Assembly (NCBI GenBank): GCA_023432845.1
Contig: JAEZEY010000242.1
Coordinates: 1-5,591 of the forward strand
Length of the DNA: 5,591 bases
DNA from: Pseudomonadota bacterium
GTDB taxonomy: Bacteria > Pseudomonadota > Alphaproteobacteria > Rhizobiales > Xanthobacteraceae
Direction of reading: 5' to 3'
In this document: positions 5,550 to 5,591 of the stretch, one piece after another
Position numbering within the stretch: position 1 is the first letter of the stretch
Layout of the letters: each line of letters begins with the position of its first letter
Notes under the pieces: model-generated
Database searches by the model: none
Told to the model about the DNA's origin: nothing
Seen by the model: only the letters and a program-made list of their open reading frames with translations
Position numbers and translations under genes: made by a program

Positions 5550-5591
5550 ACCCTCTCCCCTCGTGGGAGAGGGTGCCCGAGCGCAGCGCGG
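5549..5591. repeat. Dispersed palindromic intergenic repeat (REP-like), cut by window end
   Basis: CACCCTCTCCC (5549-5559) and GGGAGAGGGTG (5565-5575) form a perfect 11-bp inverted repeat around CTCGT. It continues as CCCGAGCGCAGCGCGG to the last base, apparently the first part of a second dyad. From memory, CCCTCTCCC-loop-GGGAGAGGG units followed by GC-rich arms are among the most frequent intergenic repeats of Bradyrhizobium-group genomes. The inverted repeat is seen directly; the repeat-family identity is recalled, not searched. It probably separates rpsP from the next gene. Confidence 0.6.

Noticed and set aside
1..5591. Defence system, prophage, insertion sequence or CRISPR array
   Set aside because: All coding space is taken by housekeeping genes and three envelope proteins; there are no transposase or integrase motifs and no regularly spaced direct repeats.

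Overview
The window reads as a chromosomal housekeeping segment of a GC-rich alphaproteobacterium, most likely from the Bradyrhizobium/Rhodopseudomonas/Afipia group (order Hyphomicrobiales). The reasons are the alphaproteobacterial style of Ffh (TRVDGDGRGG motif and a long Gly/Pro/Met-rich tail), the DapF variant motifs, the ffh-rpsP order, and short palindromic intergenic repeats at both window edges that resemble elements scattered through genomes of that group. The taxonomic call comes from recall of family features, not from a search.

Layout. On the minus strand, 22-903 holds complete dapF (diaminopimelate epimerase, lysine and peptidoglycan precursor synthesis). A 140-bp divergent intergenic region separates it from a plus-strand cluster of three exported proteins: a periplasmic GyrI-like (SOUL/effector-binding fold) protein at 1044-1730, a SIMPL (DUF541) protein at 1727-2431 whose start overlaps the previous stop as ATGA, and a dienelactone-hydrolase-family alpha/beta hydrolase at 2491-3345. 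All three carry N-terminal signal peptides, so the cluster looks like a small envelope operon of unknown role.

A 211-bp region (3346-3556) follows. It has an AT-rich block with two dyads, a good candidate sigma-70 promoter, and two potential leader RNA hairpins, one covering the ffh ribosome binding site. Then come ffh (signal recognition particle GTPase, 3557-5113) and rpsP (ribosomal protein S16, 5162-5509), the conserved start of the alphaproteobacterial ffh-rpsP-rimM-trmD-rplS cluster, whose later genes would lie past the window. After rpsP there is a nested inverted repeat and then a perfect 11-bp-stem palindrome that runs towards the window end.

I see no defence system, mobile element, CRISPR array or tRNA/rRNA gene. 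The most interesting signal is in the hydrolase: the nucleophile-elbow motif reads G-H-Ala-Q-G, so the Ser/Cys nucleophile is replaced by Ala while the candidate Asp and His of the triad remain. This suggests a pseudoenzyme, a relocated nucleophile, or a single-base change. The exported GyrI-like/SIMPL pairing and the structured ffh leader are secondary points.
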